A stretch of 64,000 nt of DNA. Origin: Trichopria drosophilae (taxonomy: Eukaryota; Arthropoda; Insecta; Hymenoptera; Diapriidae). The notes below the pieces were generated by a model, which was not told the DNA's origin, did not search any database, and worked only from the letters and a program-made list of their open reading frames with translations. Made by a program: the position numbers and the translations under genes. Location: positions 66,339,501 through 66,403,500 of the forward strand of contig CM059582.1 of the NCBI GenBank assembly GCA_030407085.1. The letters are read 5' to 3'. Positions 1 through 9,954 of the stretch are shown one piece after another (position 1 is the first letter of the stretch; each line of letters starts with the position of its first letter).

Positions 1-589
1 TGCACTCCTTCCGGTGGTGCAGGATGACCCATGATTTAACGTCTTAGTTATAAGTATTAAAACTATCGGTGGTTTATTGCGTTTAGACGTAAGTTGATAC
101 CGCACCGGTTCGGCTTTAATTTTTCTCATGTCTGTATACGCGCGGTATTTGCCTAAATATAGACTCTGATCGCGTCTAGGGGGCCGGTAATGTTCAAAAA
201 CTGATCAAATTCGCGCGCTAGCGATTGCTGCGTCATCTATTTGATGCAGATGAGTTGTAATTTTTGTTTATTGTAATTTTCGACTCGGAACCCGACATAA
301 TGTAACACGAACTGCTTGCGCGCCTCTCCAGTCAGTCTCGATTTGAAAAGCACCGAAGGCGGACCTTGCTCCAAATTGACGAATATTGACGCGAACCTCT
401 TACATGCAATTAGCGCGCATTTCACATTTTTCGCGGCTTCAGTTTGGAGCGGATATTAAACAGAAATTGTACCGAAATTATTTCAATGTCATTCTTAAGA
501 AGTGTACAATAATGGACATTTTAGAAAAATGACTCGCGTATGGAATGTGTGGACCTTCTTCCAAAACTGTCTCAGCGTGTTTACGAACA
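1..589. other. No recognisable gene
   Basis: AT-rich sequence with scattered CpG-containing patches (about 130-430). Only short chance open frames occur and no domain is recognisable. It lies outside the inverted-repeat arm that begins near 590. Confidence 0.5.
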
Positions 590-1291
590 GTAGCTAAAAT
601 ATTGTCATTGTACTGAGAAAAATTTTAATGAAATTACTTACTACCAAAACTCACCAAGCTTCTAAATGAATATGAACGCTGGAATTATTTACATCTTAAT
701 GAAGTATTAGTCTACAAAATATCAACTTTTAACTACGTAACAACTGTCAGCAATACGAATAACTGCGGTGCTTGATGAGATTTCGTAATAATACACTTTA
801 CCAAATATCTTCCGAAGTCACGTGAACACTTTTCAGTGAAAAGCAGATCTTAGTAGTAAAATTCGGGAATAAACGTTTTTACTGATTAATATGGAGGTGT
901 TTAAATATGATTAAGTGATCGATTAAAAATCTAAAATGATGAAATCCTATTAATTTTGGGTGAAAATTAATTAGAACTCGAAATGCACATTTTATAGTTA
1001 TGAATCAATTTTTCATTTTTTGTTTACAATATTTCCTTATATTAATTTTAATATTTTTGAAATGCTTTATTGATAATTTTAGTGATATTTAGTTTCGTTA
1101 ATTTTCGTTATTTCTGTTTTACTACTTAACAATATTTCTTTCCGTTGATTCTCATCTTTCAATTTTGTGAAAAAAATTTACTATCTCATATAATTTGTCC
1201 TGCATTCTCTTGAGAGAGTTTACCATTTTATATTTACTATTTTTTCTGCGTGTTCAAACTGTATGTCTTGGCCCAATATCAGCAATCCTCA
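590..1291 (+). repeat. Foldback element, distal part of left arm
   Basis: This segment is the reverse complement, with moderate divergence, of 16201-16806 and, after an interruption, 22561-22690. For example, the stretch around 1250-1290 (GTATGTCTTGGCCCAATATC) recurs inverted at 16205-16240, and the stretch around 610-690 recurs inverted at 22565-22670. It runs directly into the next arm segment at 1292, whose partner ends at 9715. The two right-arm partners are therefore one arm split by an insertion. A third, direct-orientation relative of 780-1000 is present at 24040-24300. Confidence 0.8.
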
Positions 1292-2429
1292 CGGAGTACC
1301 GCCCGGACAGATCCCGTGTGGGTTTCCATAAATTATCCGATTTTTCCTGTCTTGTAAAGAAGGACAGAAAAGTGCAATTTTGTGATTCATTATTGACCAG
1401 TATTTCATCGCACGTTAAACAAATTAACTTATTGGACTTACGCTTTCATTACGGGTCAAAAATACTATTAAATTACAAGCTCACCTTGATTACTAAATTA
1501 TTAATGATTTTGCAGATTCTCTAAATATTCCAGATATTTTTCTGCATATGATAAACTCACAACTTCAATTGACAAGGTTAATAAACGATCGTACTTAATA
1601 AATGTTTCGAAAATTTGTCAAACTCGTCCGAATTTGACTGTGTAATTGAAATTGTGCCATCTGCCATCAATTACAAATTTCGACAGTAAAATTAATCCAA
1701 AAACTTAAAGAGCTCAGGCAATGTTTAAATGTACCGAGTGCATTTATTAACATGACCGAGTCATTCTTCACATTGGAAACTTGTAACCAATAGCAGGACC
1801 ACTATTCCTTAACCAGTCGTTCACTTTCACACCTTCGGCGCGCAAGTTCTATGGAAAACCCTCTTGATTCTTCATATCAGATATAACAATTTATTTATTA
1901 CCAACTTTCTGAGAAAAATATCTTTAGTATCGTATTCAAATGATTACAGATGAAAACGATGATTTTGAAAAATTAACAAATAACATATTTCTTTCAGTGC
2001 AAATGTGGCCGTTTCTTATCTACACTAGTCAGGGTTTTTGTCCCTCTCCCGTCCCTTCGATACGAGAAAAGCCCCTCCCCCCGCCCGCCGCCCCTTAGAA
2101 ATTTCGAAATACCTTACGATCTGTCGAGGCGGTATTATGGTGGATCAAGATATACAATTTGAATACGCAGAAAAATAAATGTCAATTTTTCAACAATACT
2201 GGTTCTGTTGGAGGTAGATAGTCCTACGTGACAACAAAAAGTTTCAATATCACAACCGAACAGTTACGTTATTTTAAACAAACAGGAACGCATTAAATGA
2301 CGCTGAAACTAGCAGTGGATTCGCAGCAGCAGATTCGGATAGATCTCAAATTCAAAGGAAATAATTAGTTCCACCTTTCATAAAAAATTTCAAAAATGCT
2401 GGTATTTTCTACAATTTATTTAATGAGCA

Positions 2430-2926
2430 AATCTAATTGCCGGGAGAGGGCATTAATAAAGGTGGAAAGTTAGCGACTGGCTTGGGTGTGATTGTTTCTA
2501 TTGTTTGCTTAAGGGCCTATATGCCTTTCGAGATCAGTTGCAAGCGAGATTCCGATCAGTTCGAAAGCGCCTTTCAACGTGAACGAGTTGTGTTGTGCTG
2601 GTGGAGTGTCGGTGGAACTGCACAGCAGCCGAGATATTTGGTGATGGTGGTGGTGGCCCCGTACGTTGTCTCTAGTTACGTGAGTATGTGCGTGCTAGTA
2701 ACCGAGCGTCTGAATATATGAGTATTTGTATGTCGATAAAGTTCGAGTGAGTCGTGTTTAGGGCAGGGCCCGCTCAGCCCTACTGATGAGTCCATGAGCG
2801 GGCCTGGGACGAAACACCCACCAATGTATAATTTTTATAATGTTTTATTTGCATGCGAGGATTTGCTTGATATCCTCAAGGCCGATTAGCGCGGCAAATG
2901 TATTTGTCTTCGCCATAGTAGTAACA
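2430..2926 (+). mobile_element. 497-bp insertion carrying a hammerhead ribozyme
   Basis: The foldback arm is interrupted here. The inserted block is flanked by the direct 5-bp repeat GAGCA (2425-2429 and 2927-2931). The empty site is visible in this same window: the related module at about 3074 reads GAGCAGTTAGCAGTCTC without the insert, and the opposite arm near 8680 is likewise uninterrupted. The insert is richer in G+C than its surroundings, has no credible ORF and no obvious terminal inverted repeats, and does not show TG...CA ends. A 5-bp duplication suits integrase-mediated insertion, so a solo LTR or a retrozyme-like non-autonomous retroelement is likely. A SINE-like or unclassified DNA element cannot be excluded. 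Confidence 0.75.
2754..2817 (+). ncRNA. Hammerhead self-cleaving ribozyme, type III
   Basis: Every invariant core position is present in order. Stem III 5' strand is GTG (2754-2756), followed by U16.1 (2757) and H17 = U (2758), so predicted cleavage is after 2758. Stem I is TAGGGC (2759-2764) with GCCCTA (2777-2782), six perfect pairs. The core CTGATGA is 2783-2789. Stem II is GTCC (2790-2793) with GGAC (2807-2810). GAAA is 2811-2814, and CAC (2815-2817) closes stem III. The open helix is stem III, which makes this type III, and it is only three pairs long plus the A-U. Loop I (2767-2776) and loop II (2795-2804) are perfectly complementary over ten bases (GGCCCGCTCA), which could be a strong tertiary kissing contact or, alternatively, a competing inactive hairpin. 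Activity is inferred from the motif only. Confidence 0.88.
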
Positions 2927-3295
2927 GAGCATTTAGCAATCTCTCAATCGCATCTTGAGAACTAGGGCGTGCCCATGTCTGAAATTTTCACAAGGACATT
3001 ACGAGAATATTAGAAATCAGTTCCACCTTCCAGAAAATTAAAAAAAAAATGCTGGTCTTTTCTAGAATTTACTTACTGAGCAGTTAGCAGTCTCTCAATC
3101 GTATCTCGAGAACTAGGGCATGTCCGTGTCAGAAATTTTCCCAAGAAATTTTACATTTTACAATTCACGAGATCGATAATGTGAAAATTTCAGACACGGA
3201 CTGGCCCTAGTTATCGAGATACGAGTGAATGACTGCTAACTGATCCGTAAGTAAAAATTTTTCTGGAAGGTGGAACAGATTTCTAATATCTTACA

Positions 3296-4455
3296 TGTTG
3301 GTAGTTTCTGAAGTGTTCGGTTACTTCTCGGTTTTCGAAGGGGCGAGCGGAAGACAATAAGACTCACTAGTATGAATAAGGATGTGAAGTAAAGTCTAGT
3401 AATCGTAGTATGATTTTTTTCATAATATGAACAACGAAAGCTACATGAATATAATCCAGTTTTGTCCAACTCCCAAAAATGACGGGAATGTATTAACCAT
3501 TTCGCCGGCTGGGCTCTTTTATTGGCATCAAGCGCGACTTGGCCCAGACCGACAAGAATTACTGAAATGGCGTCGAGAGTTTCAATTGTTAAAGTATGTG
3601 AGTAGTTTTTACCTATCGAAACATAATATATTTATAGTTTTGAGTTCAAGGAACACGAATATCATAATATAAATTCAATATTTTGAGGTTTTCGAGATTT
3701 TTTAAGATGTTGAATACCAAAAACTTTCAATAAGTTACACGTAGGTCATTAAATTTTTAAGGCGCTTATAATTATGAAATCAGTAATGTTTTGTAAGTAT
3801 CAAGTATGAAACATTTCTTAAAAGCTGTGTCTAAATCCACGAACAAATGGAAAATCGTTATACAGGGTTCATATGAAATGGGTAAATTTGGTTTGCCTTA
3901 AAGCATAGGTGCTTTCTGGGGGCTGCCGCCCCAGACCTCCCGCTTACATCCTAACCTAACTAAACACGTTAAAAACTTATTGCATCTGCCTCACTCTCTC
4001 TCTTACGCACGATATGGGAAGTTTACGTGTAAATAGACACTCCGTTTCTTAAAATTATTAAATTGTTATGGAAAACCGTTCCTGAAAATTCGGAAACCGG
4101 CTTTGCAAATTATTGGATGTTATTAGAATTGCAACTTTTGAATTCAGTAATTGCAACTGCTCAAAAATGCTGTCACAGGTTACGTTTATCGGGTTCCCAA
4201 AATTGCTGTGGAATTAATCAGTTGTCTTAGACGTGTATCACTTCTTGGAATATGGCTACAATGAGTAAATGTCGAAGCACATTAAATTTCGAGGTTGATT
4301 TTAATATCAAATTAATAACGCTTTCATTAGAAATAAATGTAAATAATATCGTTTATTAATAGTATTAATAATAATTGTAAACTATTAATTGTTTTTGAGA
4401 CCATTTAACAGTTTATATGCATATTTGTAGAAACTGTTCAAAGTGACTTCTTCCC
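3296..4455. other. Sequence interrupting the foldback arm; possible mariner end at 3861
   Basis: From about 3296 to 6484 the left half has no counterpart in the right half, so this is probably inserted DNA. At 3861 a TATACAGGGT motif appears, which is the kind of end seen on the other IS630/mariner-type elements here, and it could be one end of the element carrying the dead transposase at 4456-5845. No matching right end was found. No gene is seen. Confidence 0.35.
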
Positions 4456-5845
4456 TCATGTTGAACACACAGTTCCGCTTGCCGTAATAAATTTTGAGGA
4501 ATTTCGCGCAGCATTTCTGGAGTGATTTGACCAAGGGCTTTCAATATCTTGTCGCTCAATTCCTCGCGACTTTGCATTGGCTTGGCGTAAACCCTCTCTT
4601 TTAAAAAACCCCAGAGACAAAATCTGGAGGTGTTTGATCAGGTGATCGAGCCGGATATCTGGCCATTGATCCACGTGTTCCAATCCATCTCGCTGGAAAC
4701 ATTTCATTAAGGACTGATGCGGCCAGCCTTGAATTATGCGGCGGTGCACCATCCTGCTGAAAAATAATTTTTCTCCTTACTTCAAGCGGCTATTCTTCCA
4801 GCAAAGGTTGCAGGTCATTGCGCAGGAAAGAAGCGTACTTCTCGGCAGTCAGAGTGCCTTCAAACTCGTGCGGTCCAATCTTCATTGAAAAAATGTGAAA
4901 AGTTTGTAATTTTTTTTCGAAATAACCTATATATAATAATAATTAATGCAGTTCTCCACAACATTAACGATCAATTTACAACAATGCAACTTTCTGTTTT
5001 TAAAATATCGTCATTATTATGTTTTTGTATAACAGTAGTTTTTTGAAAATTTGAAAACATTTTTAATTTGTGGTATCTCGATGCAGTATATTAAATTAAA
5101 AAATGTGTATAAATTATTGTTTGAAACATATTATTTAGAAATATTCAATTATAATGATTTATTTACAAATATTGAATTATGAGATTAATTTCGTTGTAGG
5201 TGAAAGAAAATCTTGCCAAGTTTTCCGAAACTATTCCGCACCACAGATGGATGCTCCACCTAGACTGACTCCGTCTTATCGGCATTATCGCGAATGGATT
5301 ATCCTCGGCATACTCGTGGTAATTGTAAGGATTAAAAATTCCATCACGAGTGAAATTACACTCATCGGTACTCAATAACGACATTAAAAAAAGAGGATCT
5401 TTTTCATGTTCCTTCAAAAGCCACTGACTGTATTGGAGACGACGTTCATAGTCTCCGGGCTCAAATCCTTGGACACGCAAAAATTGGTACACATGTAAAT
5501 TGTTGCGTTTTAGTAAACGCTGGATCGAAGAATAGCTTCGTCCGTGCGATGAAGCTAGGGCACGAATGCTCGTCCGAGGATCGTTATGCACACTTTGCAA
5601 AATTTCTTCCTCCTCTTGAGGTTGAACTAAATTACGTTCGCCGCCGCGACCATCATGTCTCCTGGCAGGAACAGCATTGCCAGTTTCCCGAAGTCTGCAA
5701 ACTGCAATGAAAATTGTCCGACGATCAGGAGCCCGGCTGTTTGGAAATCGCCTTGCGTATTCCACCTCCGCATCAGACGCATCAGACTTCTACACTCTCC
5801 GTAAATAATTATCATTTCGGAATACTCTGCACATGAAAAAGACAT
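4456..5845 (-). pseudogene. Broken IS630/Tc1-mariner-type transposase with DUF4817-like N terminus
   Basis: Read on the minus strand, the pieces line up as one transposase. Near 5845 is a DUF4817-like start (EMIIIYGECR), then after a frameshift a helix-turn-helix segment (YARRFPNSRAPDRRT, about 5760). Next comes a DDE_3-type catalytic region with STDECNFTRDGIFN as the first acidic motif (about 5330) and HLWCGIV (about 5220). The frame is then broken by about 300 bp of AT-rich DNA (about 4890-5210). Downstream fragments include IFQQDGAPPH (about 4755), with the second catalytic Asp, and RSPDLTP-like sequence (about 4660). There are at least two frameshifts, several stops and the insertion, so it cannot make an active enzyme. 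Confidence 0.8.
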
Positions 5846-6484
5846 TGTCCCGACAAAAATCTACACGGTACGATGCAAAAGATCTTCCCGAAATGTAGGT
5901 TAGGCGAAAAACAGAAAAAAATGGTATTGATTATAAATTATAAAAAATTAATAAAACAATAAACGATAATCAAGGGTAGTAATTATGTGAATAACATAAT
6001 TTAAATTTACGGGGAATTCGCAAGTATTTATTGAGGTTACAATTTACTTAATAGCTATGCTTAATTGTAGTGAATAAAGAAAATATTTTCTATGCTGATA
6101 CTTAAATAAAGCGTTATTGATTTCATCATTACGAGCATCATAAAACGAGCTACTTAGTCGGTAATTGAAGTCCGCATGCTGTTAAAAACGTTCTCACATA
6201 AATACATGACATTTTCTGACAAATTTATAATTAGTAAAGTGGCAATTTGTCGCAGCTAATGAACCAGCAAACTTAATAAACTTTGTTTGTAATTAAAACA
6301 TGAATTTCATATTATATCGTAAATAATTTTGCTGAATAAAAAAGTTATTTGGTACGCTAGTATTTAATTCAAACGTACATTGTAGTAATAATAAATAATA
6401 TCAAATTTTCATATGTACGCATTGCAAGAAAAATTCAAAATGTTGGAAATATTTCATCTCTAAAATGTTGGAAACATTAAGCAG
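5846..6484. other. No gene seen
   Basis: AT-rich DNA between the dead transposase and the resumption of the foldback modules at about 6485. No terminal inverted repeat pairing with 3861 was found. Confidence 0.4.
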
Positions 6485-7300
6485 ATTGAAGGTGGATTTC
6501 TAATATCCTCGAGATGTCCTTGTGAAAATTTCACACACGGACATGCCCTAGTTCTCGAGATGCAAGTGAAAGACCAAGGCCAGAATTCTTTTTAATTTTT
6601 TTGGAAGGTGGAACTGATTTCTAATATCCTCGAGATGCTCTTGTGGAAATTTCAGACACGGGCATGCCACGAGCCTGAAGCTGGCAGTTCGCAGCCGAAC
6701 GCCCCAAATCAGGGACGTAGCGCGCCAGGGGCCCCTCAAAAGAATTTTTGCAATATTTGCGAAAATAAGCACCAGGGAGTCATTAATCGGTTCACATTAT
6801 ATTCTGGAGGTTCTTTAGGATCACCGGGAAAGATTAAAAGAGAATCCAGAGTGCGACGCGGCCATTTCGAAATGGAAAAAGCACTTAGTCATCATTTTTT
6901 CCAATAAATCTCTATTATTAACAACAGAAAATTTCTAATCGATTTCAATTTTTTTATGGAGGTTCCTTGGGATCCCCGGGAAAGATTAAAAGAGACACCC
7001 GAGTGCGACGCAGCCATTTTAAATTTCTATAACACAATCAGCCAGAAATGTTTAAGTAAATCCCTACTGTAGGTCAGAGGAAATTCCGAATTGATTCCAA
7101 TTTTTTTATGGGGGCTCCTTGGGATACCTAGGAAACATTTTAAAAGTTTCTAGAGTGGACGTGGCCATTTTGAATTTCTAAAATTCAATCAGCCGGAAAT
7201 TTTCAAGTAAATCCGTACTACAGGTCAGAGGAAATTCCGAATCGATTCCAATTTTTTTTATGGAGGTTCCTTGGGATACCTAGGAAAGATTTAAAAAGAA
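6485..7300 (+). repeat. Foldback inner arm: left-side tandem modules
   Basis: Starts with modules sharing GGTGG...TTTCTAATATCCTCGAGATG (6485 and about 6605). It continues as a tandem series of roughly 150-bp units, each containing TGGAGGTTCCTTGGGATACC-like sequence followed by a GCGACG(C/T)(G/A)GCCATTT phrase (about 6800, 6960, 7110, 7260). The same units recur inverted at 7855-8640. Open frames in this stretch, including one at 6608-6907, are products of the repeat and show no domain. Confidence 0.75.
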
Positions 7301-7854
7301 TAAGAGATGATATAAGAGAAAATTCTAGTCTTTTATATTATATAAAGGCGTATTATTATGTTACTCAAATATAAAGAGCGATTCCCAAAAAAATCCTTCT
7401 CCTACCCACACCGCTGTAAAGTTCAGTTTTCACGTTATCTCGTTTTTTGAAAGCCTTACTATTGATGACGCTGAAAGCAGCAGCGGATTCGCAGATTGTT
7501 TATGAATTGTTTAAATTATTGAAGTGTCACAAAGCTCTCCATAGGATCCAGAATGCGCGTTTCAATCACATTTCTTTTCTGTAGCTTCCTTTTCATGAAG
7601 AAACAATTTCCAAACGACAGAAAAAATTAATAATTCCTACAACTGTTTACAAATTATTTAATGATGTTGAAACTAGCAGAGGATTGACAGCAACGGATTC
7701 GAAACCCGCTTTCAATGTGAAGTGTTTACCAGGTTTTAAAAACCTGACCAACCAATATAGTTGCCCCAAATAGTATGAAAAATATTTTTGAGTATCTTTA
7801 AAAAAAAAGGAATCAACTTTAGACGTGAATTTCTAATCAGCTGCTAGTTCAAAA
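7301..7854. other. Centre of the foldback element
   Basis: Spacer between the two inverted tandem arrays. It has a few internally repeated phrases (for example ACGCTGAAA...GCAGCGGATTCGCAG near 7470, echoed near 2305 and 7675). No coding sequence is seen. Confidence 0.5.
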
Positions 7855-8660
7855 TTGCCGCGTCGCACTCTGGAATCTCTTTTAATCTTTTCTAGGTATC
7901 CCAAGGAGCCTCCATAAAAAAATTGTAATCGATTCGAAATTTCCTCTGACCAGCAGTACGGATTTATTTAAAGATTTCCGGCTGATTGAGTTTTAGAAAT
8001 TCAAAATGGCCGTGTCGCATGCTGGAAACTTTTTGAATGTTTCCTAGGTATCCCAAGGAACCTCCATAAAAAAAATTGGAATCGATTCGGAATTTCCTCT
8101 GACCTGCAGTACGGATTTACTTGAAAATTTCCGGCTGATTGTGTTTTATAGAATCAAAATGGCCGCGTCGCACTCTGGAAACTTTTTAAATGTTTCCTAG
8201 GTATCCCAAGGACTCCCCATAAAAAAATTGGAATCGATTCGGAATTTCCTCTGACCTACAGTAGGGATTTACTTCAAAATTTCCGGCTGATTGTGTTATA
8301 GAAATTCAAAATGGCCGCGTCGCACCCGGGTATCTCTTTTAATCTTTCCCGGGGATCCCAAGGAACCTCCATAAAAAAATTGAAATCGATTAGAAATTTT
8401 CTGTTGTTAATAATAGAGATTTATTGGAAAAATGATGACTAAGTGCTTTTTCCATTTCGAAATGGCCGCGTCGCACTCTGGAATCTCTTTTAATCTTTCC
8501 CGGTGATCCCAAAGAACCTTCAAAATATAATGTGAACCGATCAATGACTCCCTGGTGTTTATTTTCGCAAATATTGCAAAAATTCTTTTGAGGGCTACGT
8601 CCCTGGTTTGGACCGTCCGGCTGCCAGCTTCAGGCTTGTACATGCTCTCGTTCTCGAGAT
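7855..8660 (-). repeat. Foldback inner arm: right-side tandem modules
   Basis: Inverted counterpart of 6485-7300. About five tandem copies of a roughly 150-bp unit are present, recognisable by GGCCGCGTCGCACTCTGGAA-like phrases at about 7855, 8010, 8160, 8310 and 8465. Each is followed by TATCCCAAGGA(G/A)CCTCCAT. The units diverge by scattered substitutions, so the array is not recent. Confidence 0.75.
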
Positions 8661-9715
8661 ACGATTGAGAGACTGCTAACTACTCATTAAGTACATTCTA
8701 GAAAATACCAGCATTTTTTAAAATTTTTATGGAAGGTGGAACTAATTATTTCCTTTGAATTTGAGATCTATCCGAATCCGCTGCTAGTTTCAGCGTCATT
8801 TAATGCGTTCCTGTTTGTTTAAAATAACGTAACTGTTCGGTTGTGATATTGAAACTTTTTGTTTTGTCACGTAGGACTATCTACCTCCAACTGAACCAGT
8901 ATCGTTGAAAAATTGACATTTATTTTTCGGAGTGTTCAAATTGTACATCTTGGTCCACCGTCGGCAATCCTTACATAGTACCGCCTCGACAGATCGTAAG
9001 GTATTTCGTCTAGGGGGTGGGGGGGGGGGGGGGGGGTGGCTTTTCTGGTATCGAAGGGACGGGAGAGGGACAAAATCCCTGACTAATGTAGATATTAAAC
9101 GGCCACATTTGCACTAAAAGAAATATGTTTTTTGTTAATTTTTTAAAATCATCGTTTTCATCTGATATTTTTTCAGAAAGTTGGTAATAAATAAATTGTT
9201 ATATCTAATATGAAGAATCATAGAACTTGCGCGCCGAAGGTGAACGACTGGTTAAGGAATAGTGGTCCTGCTATTGGGTACAAGTTTCCAATGTGAAGAA
9301 TGACTCGGTCATGCTAATAAATGCACTCAATGGATGTGCAATCGGATGGCACAATTCCAATTACACAATCGAATTCGGACGAGTTTGACAAAGTTTCGAA
9401 ACATTTAATAAGTACGATCGTTTATTAACCTTGTCAATTGAAGTTGTGAGTTTAACATATGCAGAAAAATATCCGGAATATTTTAAAGAATCTGCAAAAT
9501 AATTAATAATTTAGTAATCAAGGTGAGCTTCTAATTTAATAGTTTTTTTGAGCCGTAATGAAAGCGTAAGTCCAATAAGTTAATTTGTTTAAAGTACGAT
9601 GAAATACTGGTCAATAATGAATCACAAATTTGCACTTTCTTGTCCTTCTTTGCAAGACAGGAAAAATCGGACAATTTATGGAAACCCACACGGGATCTAT
9701 CCCGGTGGTACTCCG
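8661..9715 (-). repeat. Foldback element, right arm (first part)
   Basis: Reverse complement of 1292-2424. A long G run at about 9016-9034 sits where the left arm has a C-rich stretch (2060-2095). The match ends exactly at ACTCCG (9710-9715), where the CACTA element begins. The arm resumes after that element at 16199. Confidence 0.8.
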
Positions 9716-9954
9716 CACGGAGAAGTCGTTGAGAGAACAGCTGTGCTTCGCGCATGTGCGCAGCGCACTCTCTCCGCTTGCACAGCAGCTCGCTCACGAT
9801 TGAGTGAGTGACTCACTCAAAATGCTGAGCCAGCAGCCGTCTCAAATCGCGGGAAAGCTACCGTGTTGTGAAAAAGATGGCAGTCTTCTCAAGTACTTGA
9901 GCGGCATGCGGAACGCATTACCGCTCACAACTATGTAGAAGAATGATTTTGTAA

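Larger units (their letters stand above)
1292..3295 (+). repeat. Foldback element, proximal left arm
   Basis: Long inverted repeat of 8640-9715. The match can be followed through the blocks around 1300-1760, 1790-1930, 2030-2424 and, after a 497-bp insertion, 2932-3110. The part from about 2940 is built of repeated modules that contain the phrase TTAGCAGTCTCTCAATCG in both orientations, the architecture of Drosophila foldback-type elements. There is no transposase in the arm itself. Short open frames here (for example 1195-1524) are not credible genes. Confidence 0.8.

Noticed and set aside
1195..1524. 109-codon open frame in the left foldback arm
   Set aside because: It starts at TTG, spans the junction between two arm segments, and its counterpart in the other arm is not conserved as protein.
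2761..2806. The GGCCCGCTCA/TGAGCGGGCC pair as a simple transcription terminator hairpin
   Set aside because: No T run follows, and the presence of every hammerhead core base between and around the arms is a better explanation.
8932..9117. Glycine-rich frame over the G run near 9016-9034
   Set aside because: It is a homopolymer translation within the foldback arm, and the other arm does not preserve the frame.
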